The translations under genes were made by a program, and so were the position numbers. A stretch of DNA of 64,000 nucleotides. Origin: Schistosoma haematobium. Its lineage: Eukaryota; Platyhelminthes; Trematoda; Strigeidida; Schistosomatidae. Shown here one piece after another: positions 34,201-49,300 of this stretch. How positions within the stretch are numbered: position 1 is the first letter of the stretch; every line of letters begins with the position of its first letter. The notes beneath the pieces are model-generated. The model was not told the DNA's origin and did not search any database. It worked only from the letters and a program-made list of their open reading frames with translations. The DNA is taken from assembly GCF_000699445.3 (NCBI RefSeq), contig NC_067195.1, forward strand, positions 22,025,287 through 22,089,286, in the 5' to 3' direction.

Positions 34201-37200
34201 AAACTGCTCCATTTTGTGTGCAGGGATAACACAAATAAACCTACAATCTGATTTGTTACTTTAATCTAAGCCAACTCTTGATTATATATCATATCATTAT
34301 AAATTTCTCACCATACTTGGGTTTTTTTCAATGTAAACAAAAAGTTGATGCGACATTCAGGAACATTCAATTGGAATAAAATGTATCACAGAAAAGCAAC
34401 TATAGTTTCGAAATTGATTTACAAATAGGTACTGCAATTTGAATTTTTCGTCAGATATCAGAGAGGAGTTAACAGTAACATGCAAGACATCTTTAAATCA
34501 TTAATTCGGAGTTCAATATGTCATATTTCTAACTCCACTTACCTCGTTATGCAACGCGATTTCCAACCTGAATTATTGTTGAGTTACTGTCCTACTCCTA
34601 ACATGACTGATTCTACTACTAATCATTTCCTAACGAATTATCAAGAAATTCATATTGAAGCTGTTCGCTTGTCAGCCGACGTAATTATTAACAGGATGGT
34701 AATTTGGTCACATCATGCATATATAAAGTAGTTAAGGATAGTGTTCATAGAATGGCCTTAATTTATTTAGATAATAAAGAAAATAAAATGACTTAAGCTA
34801 CTTTTAATAAAGAAATTTATTAAAAATCACGAAAAGTAGTTGATTGGTTACGATTATTTAGACATACCGCCTAAAAATAACGTTCAGACTGTCACACTAT
34901 ATGACCTGCTTTTAAATTTCTGAGATTGGGATCTCTTGATGAATGAAAATACAAATTCCTAGTGAATATCAGGAAACACAAGATCTGTATTATGGTTACT
35001 TATTGACTAACCATCAAAAATGAATAATGATTGGTTTCGATATTCTGTGACTCACGAATTTAATGTACAATATTTTATCATTTTATCGCAAGTCTACTAT
35101 ACTATGTTAAACACTAATCAATTAAATTAGACTCATGACAAATTCTATTTGGATTTTTGTTTTTGAGCATTACTTTCCTAATATATTGTATCCAATGAAC
35201 ACTTTTGATATATTAAAACAATTTAAAACAATTAATCCCTTTTATAAATTTCGATAATCCATTGAGAAGATGAAGGTTATATAATTGCGCAATACATTTC
35301 GAACAATTTGATCACACATATACTTGTCAAGAACATTTTAATATGAAAAACAAAAGGTCAAGTAGACAAATCAAAAGGTAAGCGGAAACAAAAAACAATA
35401 AAGTACATACAAACAATGTGAAAACCATGCTGGATAACAAATAATCATAAATCACTACGATTAAACATTTACTGTGAAATATTCACATTTTACACCGATC
35501 ATTAGAAAAATTCAAAGCCGAATGATTGATATTATATTAATTCCTATTTAGGTAGATTCATTAAATATACATAAACCTCATTTATATTATCTCCTTTATT
35601 CGTTTTGTTTTTATTGATTTTAACTAAGGTTGGATTATTAGAAAAACGAATTCATTGGTTAACTCAAAAAAGTCGTGGATACTTTGGCACCCTTATAGAA
35701 CCGAACGTAATAATTTTAATTGATTTATCAGGGTATAATACTATCTATATGGTTCATATACACTACTGTCTACGTCATTTACTCGAAGAACAAATTTCAA
35801 CAAAATCCAAATTTAATTTAATGATATTTGGTTCGGATTCTAAGGCTTATCAATCGAATTTAATTGATGTGAATGCTAATAATTTACAAGCTTCATGGGA
35901 TTGGTTTAAAACGCACAATTGCAGTGGCAGTCGTAATTTATTAAGTGCTTTGAGGTTGGTTTGTATATACAATTCGGATATAATTAATGCATAATTAAAC
36001 AAAAAACGTTTTTATTTTCTAGTGAAAATTATACTCGTTGAAGATGAATTTCGTCACTAATTGATGTCAGCTGAATAACCGTTGGAAACCGGAGAACACT
36101 AGACAGTCGTACAGCCTGGTATATAGCTACGCATCCGGGGTTCACTTAAACACACTGGGAATATGAATTGGTATCTTTGGTTTTCATAACTTGCACGTTA
36201 GTAAGTCGGAATTCAATACTTCACACTATCTTTGCTCAATATTATCGATGCTGAACAAGCACGTCACCCTTTCCTGACTGGTTCAAGAGAACTATCTTGT
36301 AGAATTCATCATTGTTTTTAACGATATTTTATTAATAATGATCGATCCTATCTGATCTACTACAGTCAGAATCAAGGAACAAAAGTTTATAATCATTATC
36401 GTCTGCTGAGGAATTTCTGCATGTGTTCATGCCTATGTTGATTAGTAGCTGTTATCTAATTAGATTAATCTTCACTGAGAGTTGTTTATTGTTTATTAGT
36501 ACGGATTGTGATCACCCCAAAAAATGTTTCTTACCATTTTAAACATGTTCTGTTGATGGACACAATCTGGCGATATTTTATCCATCACTCGAACTTGATG
36601 AAAATGAGTTTATATCTACCAACACGAATAAAGTAAAATAAAGGGTAAAAAGAGAATTCATAAGCTCAATAACTGGCACAATCTGACTACATTATTGAAT
36701 TAAATGCTCAATTTAGAACTTGATAAGTAGTATATCCATTTTATCTACAGTCATCTATTTTTAGAGATGCGGTTACATTGTTTATCATTCTTTGCCAGAA
36801 CAAGTGATTTCTAGACACCCATTTAACCAATGATGCACAAAAATTTAAATAGTAATGAATCATATAAAACATACATTTATTATTTTTTTTTAACGAATGA
36901 CAAATATTCGTGAAAGTATGAAACAAAACGTTCAGGTGATTCCTTTGCGTGCTCTATCACAACAGAGTAATGTTTCATAAGAATATTCGTCAAGATTAAA
37001 AAAAATAGGTTTATTAAAATTAGGTGCCGAGAATATTAATTCGTAAAAATTATATTTGAAGTAACCTCAGAGATTGATATTGAAATAATTACAACGTTTA
37101 GTCCAGCAAACGTGTCTGAACGAAATTTCAATCACTGAAATTACTTCAAATATAAATTTCACTAAGTAATGCTTTTATGAGTATACCAAATAGCCGCTCT

Positions 37201-40200
37201 CCAATGAGGCGGAACCTGTTTTCATTAAGAAACTGAAATAAATTCATCCATAAATACAGGATCGAAGCTCAAAATCCAGTTCAGTAAATTTCTACTAACT
37301 GAACCCGGACGTTTGATATGAAACAAAGTCGAACGCACTATCAAAGAACTTAGTTAATATGGTATTATTATTTTTCGAAAAACTTCAGTCAACACTAAAA
37401 CATCACTTCAGTTAACATCTGTAGATCATTTGGTATGTGTAGCCCGGTTGCTTGGTAGAGTCAACATCCAGGAATACCATGATAGCTAGCATGGAGGAAA
37501 ATTGGAAAGTAAGCCAGAGATATTTATTATTTTATTTAACTGTATCAAGGACGTAGTTTGATCGAAATAACATAGCAACATATTCTCTGTTTTTGTGATA
37601 GAAATAATACTTAGTCTGTTTTACTAATAATGTAGATAACTAGTTTTAGCCGTATCATTATATCATCGTTTTGTCGAATTCCATCATCATTTATGTCTAG
37701 AGTAGCTAATAAAATAACCCTTTTATTTGTTATTTTTTATTGTTATTGTTGTATTCGTAGATTGGTGTTTGAAAGTCAGTCAGAAAAAGATTTGTTTGAA
37801 TCACATTTAGGAATTTATATATTTACATCAGGTATACCTGATCAGGATAGTGAAGTGATTTCATCTTATTTGGAAGCTAAACGTTGTACGTTTTTAAATA
37901 CCCATGTACATGTGGCATTATACCATGTGGACAATACCATTACAGATAAACACTTTCCATGTCGTTATGCAAACATTACAGAAACTGCAAATTCTTTACG
38001 GTAAATCGGAGATTACTGCCGTTTAATATGTTGTTAACTTGTTATTCTATGTAACTTTAACTGCCATGTAGGAAGGTCAATAGAGGGATAATTGAAACTT
38101 TCTTCATTTTTAAGTAAAACGCCTGAAGGTTATTTTAATCTCAAACTAAAATTATCCGGATAATCATTAATAATAAAACGGTTATACCATTTTGGTTTAT
38201 GATTTCTTAGGAGTGAACACCATTGAGCACAGAGGGCAGTCAATGCAAAATCATCAGTTTTCTTGATTAGCTAGATACCTTTAAACCACTGACTCAGAAA
38301 TCCATAATGCATAATCTTTATCTTATTACATCAGTGACTGCCTCACTAACAAGTTAAATAATCCAACAAGTTAATTATTTTCACTAGAACTTCAGAAAGT
38401 CTATTCCGAAGCTAAGGATTTAATCAACAAATCTTTTCACGGTAAGAAAACTTTCTGCATATGCACTCAAAACTGGAACAGAATTCTACTTCGTATATCA
38501 AAAAGTCAACAAAAATCTGCATGAGAGCTTTTACTCTATGATGTTTCATCATTCCTTCAAATTCACTGGTTGTATAAAATTAAATGCCCATTTTTGGATA
38601 ATTTTAACTTTTTAGAGAGCAAAATGTGTATGAGAAGTGAAAACTAGGGATGATTTCCATACTAGGTTGATAGATTAAATTATTGACTGAGATAAGATCC
38701 AAACCCAGTTAACAAACAAGTCTTGAATGTTAGACCAGGCTGATAAACCGAGGGTCGCTGATTCAACAACTATAACTAACAAGTTTTCTTTACTCCACTC
38801 ATCAGCCTTTGAAAATTTCAACTTATTAATTAAGGTTATTTTGGATTGATATCCAGCTAGTTAATTACCGTCTCTCTAATTTTCCTATCCTCTTACTAGA
38901 ACGAAAAGCCCTGGCTAGGCATTTAGTGCTAAAACTCCAGACATTGCTCATGAAGATCCTGAGACAATCTCGATAACCAAGCTGAACTTAAAACACTATT
39001 GTCGATCAATAAAGCTCAGGGTCCTCAATATATACGCTGGTGATTCCAGCAGCCCATTCAGTATTTTTCGTGGCAGGTTAGAAACTCAATACTTTCCTAT
39101 ATGAAAGACTATTATTCCAGTGCATGGGAAAATTTATTTCTTCAAGTGTAATTTTTGAACTGATTATCAACAAAGATGTTCGAAAGAGTAAAACGAGTAT
39201 ACATACTGTTTTAATTGAAACTGTTCAAATAGTCGTTGAAATTAAACAACATGGAGTGTAGGAAAAGCTTAATTAGAGTGTCTGCTATCATTAAAACAAT
39301 AAGCTGAGATAATTAACTTACACCAGGTTAACTATACTAGGTTATAACATACAATTTCAAACTAACTTTGAATATTGATGATAGGATGTATTAATTTAGC
39401 ATCTCATACCTTCATTTTTTGAACATTAGATTTTAATAGCGCACAATATTTTATTTATAAAGAATCCATCTTGATTATATGGATTATTTTAGTTTTCTGT
39501 ATTATTACTTCATATTTTATCATACAACTTCCTTTAGTGAAATAGCCCATTCAACCCCAAATGGACGTTTTCATTGGTTTCGTGAGAATGGTATCATAGA
39601 AAGCGATGATGTTCGCGTTCTGTTGGATGAAATAGACGAAGCGGTCAGCTATTCAAAACAAGCTCAGTTACTTGTAGCATCAATCACAGATAAACGAGTC
39701 GGATCAGAGTAAGTTGAGTCTGAATAAATCAAAAGATACATTTTAAAAATAAGTGGTCAATGATATGAATTATTAAAAAGAGAATGAGTAACAGCTTCTC
39801 ATGAAAAATAAGAGTAAAAAAACTACTAATCGAAGAGAACATCGTAAAAACCAAGGAATAGAATGAGGGAACAAAATAATTTTGAAATAGAACATTGGAA
39901 CACAATATACTTCTCGTGATATTATTAGGGGCTAACAAAGAAAGTTGACATACATCCAGACTGGGAATAAATAGTTAGTAATTTTTGACATGAACTTCAT
40001 TAGGTGGTTTTGTTTCTTAGCACAACGATAATTATGACATTATCTTTCTATTAAATAAATAATCTTTTAGTTGAGAGATTTACGGGGAGTGATTTTACTC
40101 GGGACTGATTTCATTATGGAATAACATTAGCTAAGTAACCAGTGACAAATTGGGAGCACTGGACACCCGTTAAATTACACTATAAAACTCCTCTAAAATG

Positions 40201-43200
40201 GGTACCCATGGCCCATTAAACCTAAACTCTTCAGATCCATGGTGATACAGTATAAAAAATTGAGCAATAGAATATATATTAAATCACTCTAAATTGTTCA
40301 ATGAATTGCATTTTAGATAATCATGGTCAGTTTGTACCTTAAAGCCTGTAAATGTTATTTTACAAGTGTTTGGATCATTTGTTAATTGAATTTGGGTTTA
40401 TAACAGAATAAATGAACTAAATATAAATGGGGTAAAGAAAAGGTCAAAATAATTGGACTTTGTGCTTGATAATAGATGGTTCAAAATGATCTTTAGAAGA
40501 TCTAGATCTAGATTTCGTGATAGTGTACATCTGTTCGTGAAAATTCCCTACAATCCAGAAGAGACTGATTCACTCAAACCCACGTCTTCCAGTACCATGG
40601 AGAAATCAGCTAGCCATACAAGTAGCTACTAGCCAGCTATGAGATTGAGATATTTAATTTAATCTCTTATTTTTCGAAAATTAATGTTCTCTTGCCTAGT
40701 TCTTATTCCTAGTATGTAATCTAAGCTCTGGGCTTCCTGTCAATCGTTTCGAAACACCTATCATCAAGGGAAGTTCATATCGTGGTCTAGTTACATAAAC
40801 TGGTTGCAATATTGAAAATTGACTGGAGTAATTCTGTTATCAGTAAAGGTTAGACAATATGATATCAATTAATACCCAGTGATAACTGTAAATCTTGTGC
40901 TCTGAAATAAGATATTCCCGTTCCATATTTTTAATCCATCCTAAAAATACAGTTACACTAACAAATTCTTGTTGAATCAAAATTACTTATAAATAATAAA
41001 TTGGATTCTACAATGGTTACTTCTAATTTTCCATAAACATTGTTTACTTGGCCCGCTATAATATCTGTAACAATTCCCACAGCCTCAAGCTACCACAAAT
41101 ACAGCTGATAAACCATAAAACCAACATTCTATTTCTGAAGCATTCAAAAACACATTTACTTTAAACCAACGATTCAACTTCCGTTTACTTTTATGTTAAT
41201 GTAATTTTTAATGATCGGATGCTTTTTTTTTCTTTAAAAAATATCGAAATATTTAGAGTTAATTGGAATAAGTCTGATAAAAGCATAGTTTCAAAGAGTA
41301 GCAGTACGGCTAATCAATTAATGGGTGGGTGGGATCCTTCAAATCAAATTGAACCGCGTTTAAACTTATTAACATTGGCTAGGAAAGAAGCTATTGACGC
41401 AAAAATGAAAAGTATTACCACTGATAATGATTCACATCCAAAAGCTTTGACATGGTATCAAGAGATCAATAACACTGACAGGATACGATCTAATCCAATG
41501 AAAAGTAAAGTTTCTGGAAGAAAAAAATCTAATACCTTAGTAAAACCAATTCAAATTAAACGATTCAACTGTCAAATACCTACAGATGAAGAAAGAGTAT
41601 GTACTTTTGAACAGTTGCTATATATGAGTATATATGACTATATATGAGTTAGAATCCTTTTACTATAACAGTTTGGTAGTAGTTACTTTTTTACTCGATA
41701 GTTAGTAAAATTCCTTCATATATAAATGGTTTGTAGCAAATTCTACTTGCCAATGCTGTCCTAGTTATTTTTAGTCTACTTCCTAGAAATACGCTACTTA
41801 CAAATTTATTTCCTTTCATTGTCACAGATTTGATGACGGTTTTGTCCATATATCAGTAGGGAAATAAGTCTATTGTTCAGCTTCAAGTGATTCTACAGCA
41901 TACTGCCTCAAAGTCAGTATTTATTAGGCTACTTCTAAGAACTAGCTGATACAATACTGAGAGTTATCTAGTTGATGATAAAATTCGAACTTCTGAACTA
42001 TTTTATCATTATGTTCGAATACAGTCACTGAAACAATACCACCCCATTAAATAACTGAGAATAAACATCATGCAATCCATATTAAAACGTTAGTATTGAT
42101 TTCCAAGACATGAAACACAATCCCAAATATTTCGAACTGCAAAAATATTGATTATGGTTTTATACACCATAATTTGCAGCTTGGTTAACTAAACATTTAA
42201 TTGTCATGCATTAATTCTAATTTCAGATTACAATCCAGCTATGTTTACTTGAGTAGATGCTTAACCCCAACTATCCTGATTTCATAGTTGAGTTTTATTA
42301 GGTCACATATGAGCAACCAACACCATTAACTTCGGTTCGTATGCCTAGTTCACATTTCTGACCACTATGCCTTGAATATTCATCAAAACTGAGGACACAA
42401 ACCTGTACTTACACACTGTGTTCCATTGGATTTAAGTCAGGATTCATGGCTTATTAACCTAGATATTATTGAAATTGCTTTTTTTATATTTATCATGGGC
42501 TGCTCTTTCCGTAGATTTGTGAGTCATTGGAGTTTACACTTCTATATTTTTGTGCAAAGTTTTAAGCGAAAGCAGGTACCAATTGATTAATAAACATAAT
42601 TCCTTGACGAAATATCCTCTGAACAAGTAATGGCGATCTCAACTCAATAGTCTAGTAAATTCCTCTTTACAGTTTGAAATGATGGGTGCCGCTTTCTAAT
42701 TCGTCTCTATCCCTATATATATAAAGTCAGCTTTTATTATAGCTGTTTTTATTCGTTCTCTCCAAAGTCATTTTATTCTAGGACATACTTCATTGAAATA
42801 TTACAATCTATATAATATCCTTTTTTTAACAGATTCCTTTAAATTACTGAAACCATATAAAAAAGAAAAAAATATTACTGACTAGCTATCTAGCTAATTT
42901 GCCTAAGGTCCTCATTAATATTGAATTATCACAAGATTCATACTCCTTTCAATGTTACACACGAAAATGGATTTGTTCATATTCTGATTTTCTTATGGTT
43001 ATTTTTCATCAAAACCAGTATGTACTAATTGTACTAGTTGAATAAGATAAGTTCACAAGTCAGTCTATATTTTTATTTGTTTCGTTAATTTTGGAAAGCT
43101 TACGAGTCGTGAATGGTTACGTAAATACAGTATTCGTAGTTTGGGACTTAATTTGACGCGTCTCACATCCGGAATGGATTGTAAACATGAAATGTCTTTT

Positions 43201-43331
43201 GTTAATTCCACTCGAACAATGGTTCATGCACGCTATTGTAGCGGATTGTTTCCTCTTGTAAATGTGGCTGGAACTCTTAGACATCTTCAGTATACCTTGG
43301 ACGAACTAGAAGCTTTTGAACAAGAGGTCAG

Positions 43332-43376
<45 letters not shown>

Positions 43377-46300
43377 AAGAATTATTTCTTTTAAGCTGTA
43401 AGATGTTTAATCAGGTGGTTTACAAAGATTTTAACTCGGCGGCCGGAAAATCACATTCTCCCGGCGACTTCTGAAGATCGTGGGTGGGATTTCGTGTTGT
43501 ATTATGGGTGAGCACTGTTGATGAATCCTAAACTTGGACACAAGAACTATCTTGTACTCCCTAGTTTTCCATAGTTTTCTAGATAAAATCAGTGTAATAA
43601 CAACAACAAAATGATTCATATAGCCATTTTACTCAAAAAACTAGTTTAATAGTTTTGTAGAATATTATTAAAACGACATGAAGTGGAATTTTTCCAAAAC
43701 ATTTACAGTTATCATCACGAGAAAAATCATTGTAAAACTTGCAGAGTAGCATTAAGAGACTTGAAAATCTTCATTAATTTTCATCCCCATACTAAATAGG
43801 TTTAAAATAACATATCAACGAAAATATAATAATATTTATATAATGAAATAACTCGGTTCATCAGTTGATTATATTTCCTGATGATCAACAGTGAGTGACA
43901 AAAGGTACATTCCGTTCTATTTAGGACTGTTCTAGTCATAAGTTTTGCTGTTTTAATTGTGACTAGGATTCAGGATTCACTGTTATAAATGTCACAATGT
44001 TATCCATTATTCCCTGATCCCAAACTTTCTTATATCTGACTACTGGAAAACATAATTTTGAAACTTAAACAATAAATTTAAATGGAGTCACTTAGAAATA
44101 AAGTTAGCTATTTTAAAACTAACTGGAAATTTTGCTTTTATAACACTTTAAGTGAACCGCGTATGTTTTCAAGTAATCAGTTTAATTCGTGTGTTTCTTT
44201 GGGACTATATCTGTGAGATTTATGTATAATTACCATACCACTTATCGGTAACTAGGACTTGCTTTCTTCTCCGTACTTTATTGGTTAAACTAACCGCTTT
44301 ATTAGTTGATATATATTCTACCTATTCGACCATATTGAACTGTCGTGTTTTGCCGCTATGGGTTGTCATATGAATTTTGTTGTTGAGGTCATAACCTTGG
44401 ATGTGGGTCTCACATAAACTAATCATCGGGTGTGAGGAAGTTACTTGCCCATCGAAGACAACAGATGATAGCTCAGTATAATAAATTTATTGAAGTTAGA
44501 CTAATACATCATTGGACACAGGCTCCACGGTCCAAAGGTTAAGCCTTCACTTGCGAGACCGAAGGTTCCCGATAGTCGATTTGTGGGAGCACATTGCCAA
44601 GAATAAAGCGGCTGTCCAAAACTCCCAAGTTTTCACTAATTATCGAAAACGGATTGGTTTTTGATATCAGCAAAGTCATTCATTGTTGTAGAACCCCTTA
44701 TTATTTACATATTTTCATTCACAGCTATTCCAAGAGGCCAACACAGTCTTTTGATTCTCGTTTGGTAAGTCTAGAAAAATGTATACTGAGATTTACTGCA
44801 GTTTAGGCAATTACAAGAAACAAGTTTCCAAGACCGGAAGAATCAACATATTACTGAATTATAAAAGAAACAGAAGACTAAAGTAGATTATATATATTCT
44901 GTAAATAGATTTATGTCAACAAATAGATAAATTCATTTCAGATTTAATAACTAGGTGGCGTATTCTGTAATCATTTAGATGAATAATTTAGATTTACCTC
45001 AATCATTAATACAAAGTTTATTTCTAAAATATTTTAAATTATTTTTATTGACGATTGCCAGAATACATTTATTATCCCATCTCCAGATACACTTATCAAA
45101 ACAACCTAATTTAGACAATAAAGATAACCACTAAAACCCTAAACAATATTAAGAACATGAAATTCATTAAAATTATTGATCCGCATAAATGTACAATTAC
45201 AATTATTTGGTCATTTACAATGGAATTTAGAGATGACAGTCTTTTCTCCTTTGTCTTCACTAGTTGAATGTAATTAGATCCCAGAGATTTATGATAAAAT
45301 AACTAAATCCGACAAAATAAACATAGGATTACAAACGAACTGTGTGTCTACCTATCCAAGTTATGGTTGGTTGTTATAGGTTCAAATATATTGTTTACTG
45401 AATGACAGTCCAGTGCACAAAGCGGCTTAAAATAAAATCCAGAAGAGATAACATTAAATAACATAGTAAATTCAAGAGAATGGTGAGTTACAAAAGTTAC
45501 CGTGCTGCTTTCTTATTATGAAAGTTGTTAAAACACATCTAACTGTACTAGTACTCTTTAAAAAAAATGAAATGATGATACATTCATGAAGTTTGCAAAT
45601 TAATTAAAATACATTATGTGCTCTGCTTTCAAGTTCACAAAAAATTGTTTATGCACCCTTACTGTTCATAGATTTCCTTTTTTATGGCTATTCTCAAAAC
45701 AAATACAAAACGTTATCTAGGTTGTTAAAGCATTAAAACGTTATGTCAAACGTTATGAATGGTTAACTACAGGATCGAGGAAGTATTTTGGTCTTATATG
45801 TGAAGAATGTATAGTCATTTTGATTGATACATCTGGCTCAATGGATGCTCATTTGAATGAAATAAAAACGTATCTGAAGCTTTTAATATGGGAACAATTA
45901 CACAAGTAAGTTTCATTAATATCTTTTTCTGACGTCATAACTACAATTTCTAAGTATTAATTGGATTTATCACAGTGTCTGTCAACCATTAGGATCCGAG
46001 TGAGTGGATTATATAATATCAAATAAGCTGCAAGACTAGCAAGTTTTTAGTTATATCCCATCTCAGGTCGATGTGCATACCAATAGATATTAGAGCTTAA
46101 AAACCTAAAATATTTTTTAAACTTTCAGTAACTCTACAACTAGTATCGGATCGAATTAGTAGTTAGGTTTAGTCTCATGAATTTTTGAAAGTGTTAAGCT
46201 GATTCATTTGACCACAGGATTATTAATTAAAATTGTAACTTTCTCTGTGTAATTATTTATACTTTCGGAATCACTAAGAGATAGAAATTAGAAAACCATT

Positions 46301-49300
46301 GAAAATCAAGCAGCACTAGATAGCTTTTTAGTCTTTGTATGGGACTCCTCAGGAGTGGTCATCCATGACATTGCCTTCGTGGATCAAAGCGAGAACCTTT
46401 GGTCTCTCACACGAGAAGGGGAGTCACTGAAGGCAATGGGTAATGGTCGTACAATATCGTGGGATAATTAAAGTCAGACTTTTATATTACTTCATCATGG
46501 CGTAGTGGTCTTGAGTGTAAGCGTTCGTGTGAAAGAACGAAGGTCCTCAAATCTATCTACAGTATCACGGTCGTAGAGGTAGACTGCTGCTTATCGAATC
46601 TAGATCGGTTCGTGATCTCAATAGCATTCACTATTTTCCACAATCCGATTCTAATAATTACTCATTTTTTATTGCATTCCACGAAATTTTAAAGACATTT
46701 CATATTGAGTCGTTTATGTGAGAAACATGCCCTCTTATATTGGTATATGTAATACTAGTATTTGAACTTTTTATAAGCTTAGAAAATAGAGTAATAGTTA
46801 TTGGTTTAGAGGTAGATTGGAATGAGCAAATGAGCGACCAAACAAAGAAATGGGATCAGTCTATGAAGTCCTTAGTCGTGGATTTAAAACGTCTAGAAAA
46901 GTAAACAGCTTCAGAGTAAGGTTCAACGTGATAACCCAGATCAACCGTTAGAGATGATAGATGATATTCCTCAGAATAGACTGAGATGATGTAGATGAAC
47001 TGATCCTGTTTATTTTTATTTTTACATCTTAAGTATTAATACCATCTAATGCCCTTTAATGACGTGTGGTTTGACTGCCACTTGGATGAATGAATGAGAA
47101 CCTATTTTTATTTTTTGACCGTATCATTTTTACTACTACTAATAATAATACTATTATTTCATCGCCTTGCTCATCCATCTTGCTAATTTCATATCTGTGT
47201 CCTAATGTCCCATGTTGAATTGGTCCGATACACAATTCTACGAGTTTTGACACTGTTCATAAATAACTAACTGACTGAAATAACTTTCCCTGAAAATTTT
47301 GTGTATTAGTTTGCAGTTCATATTTCCTTAGAAGTCTATGACATTGTAGCTGATCATTAAATACATAAAATTCCCTTTAGAATAACACTTTAAGTAAACA
47401 TAACCTATAGAACTAAGATTTTTCAAATATGAATTAGTGTAGATTATCATTTTGCTGGTTGAATTGTATTAACTTAAAGGCAGGAAAATATAATTTATCA
47501 CATTTAAATTCACTTGTTTATAGGAACAAGGTGTTTTTCAATATGGTTAGTTTTAGTAGTACATTACTTGAGTGGCAGGCTTCCGGTGTAGTAATGGCAG
47601 ATGAAATATATTGTCATGATGCTATTGCATGGATTGATCAACTGAAGGCTACGGGTGGTACGTGTACCGGTGAAGCAATTCTGTGTGGTTTAAATCATTT
47701 ACAAATTATGAATTCATCAAATATCAAAGAAATGCATGATGTAAACTTCAATGAAATGAGTAAAGGGATATATTTAATTACAGACGGTAAACCGGATGTT
47801 AGCTGTTCTTCATTGATTAAAAATATTAATGAAGTTTGGAACCTCACTCCTGACAGTAATGTTGACTCACAGAATACAAAAATAGCCAGAACCTCTAAAA
47901 CGTTAAATAACACAACAAGTAAAAAGGATAAAATCAAACATACAAAAGCTTCTAAATTGGTACAATTACACAAATGTCCACCAATACACACAATCTCTTA
48001 TACAAATGATCAGTAAGTTTATATTATGTGTACACATTCTTCCTCAGTAGATTCTATATTTTGTTTAAGGAAATATGGGAATGATCATTTATTGAGTTCC
48101 TAGCTTCTGTCGATATGTGCATGAAGTTACCGAAGAGTATTGGTTACAAAGTTCCTTGACTATAGTCAACTAAGTGTAACCAAGGCCTGTCACATCTATT
48201 TTCAATAAGTAATACACTTAGTTAACTTTGCATGCCTAACGAAACGAAAAAGAGTTGAGATTAAGACGGATTTAGTAAAAAAATACAGGAAATTAAGGAA
48301 AATTACTCATTACTTAGATAATTTAAATGAATAGTCACTTTGGTGTTGCTGTATATGTATATATATATATATATTGCACTTATTCAGCAGCAAAGATTTG
48401 GTATAACAATACAATGATCAAACTAAAGAAATATATGTAGGTATGAAAGTGTGATTGCGACACAAACAACTAGTTAGTAGAAGATAAATTTTAAGCATAG
48501 GGTTGTGAAGAATGTTGATTTTCAATGAAATCATGAACCAATCAATGTTAGACAACTTTTGAAAACCTGAAAGGATTAGAGTCTCATACTAAAACGAAGC
48601 GACTTTCCAATGCTTTAAAGTTTTCAATGGTGGTCTAGTACTGATCGGCTCACGATTTCGAGGAAAGCAAATCGTAGTACCATTTCGTTAGTTCAAATAA
48701 CTAATTGACCTAATATATCCAAAACCCATAAAAAATCTTCACTAAGGAAACTACTCAAGATAGGAATGAATTATCTTACTATAAATCCCCTATGTCGTGT
48801 AAAGTATCTTGACATATCCTGTAGTAAAGAAGTCCCATTAACAATGTTTGGAACAAACATTAGTAATGCGATTGTTCTAGATTTAGCAATCGAATGATAT
48901 GAAGCCTCAAACCGAAAGTTGATTGCCGTGTATACGCGGTTATTCTTAATTATCAATTAGGATAAGCTGATTTAGAAAAAAAGAGAAAAAGAAACATTTT
49001 AAGCGGTATTTTGTTTAAATCAGTTCGTTTATCATCCTTCATTTTTATTTGTTCAATTACTTTCTTTTAGAACTGCTTTATTATTTCTGAAAAAGTTATC
49101 AAATTTAACTAATGGACGTTTTCATACATTTCTGGATATGACATCAACAATTAATGTGTTTTTAGATTATTTATTACAATCTTTATCTAAAATGAACACA
49201 AATGAAAATGATAATAGATCCACATATCAAAAAGATATTTTATCATTTCCTAATATTCAATCAGATGATATTAGATTAATACAGAAAGAAATTCGAACAA

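Noticed and set aside
36080..36200. Further SM-alpha-like copy on the minus strand
   Set aside because: Only scattered similarity (GGAAACCGGAGAACACTAGACAG-like region); too diverged to support by eye. A similar weak patch at 40140-40200 was also left out.
44725..44764. Possible small exon ending TCTCGTTTG with a GTAAGT donor
   Set aside because: Exon 12 ends and exon 13 begins in phase 0, and the helix reads naturally across a direct join (EAFEQE to VVKALKRY). Of the possible acceptors one gives a stop and the others need very small exons, so it is not required.
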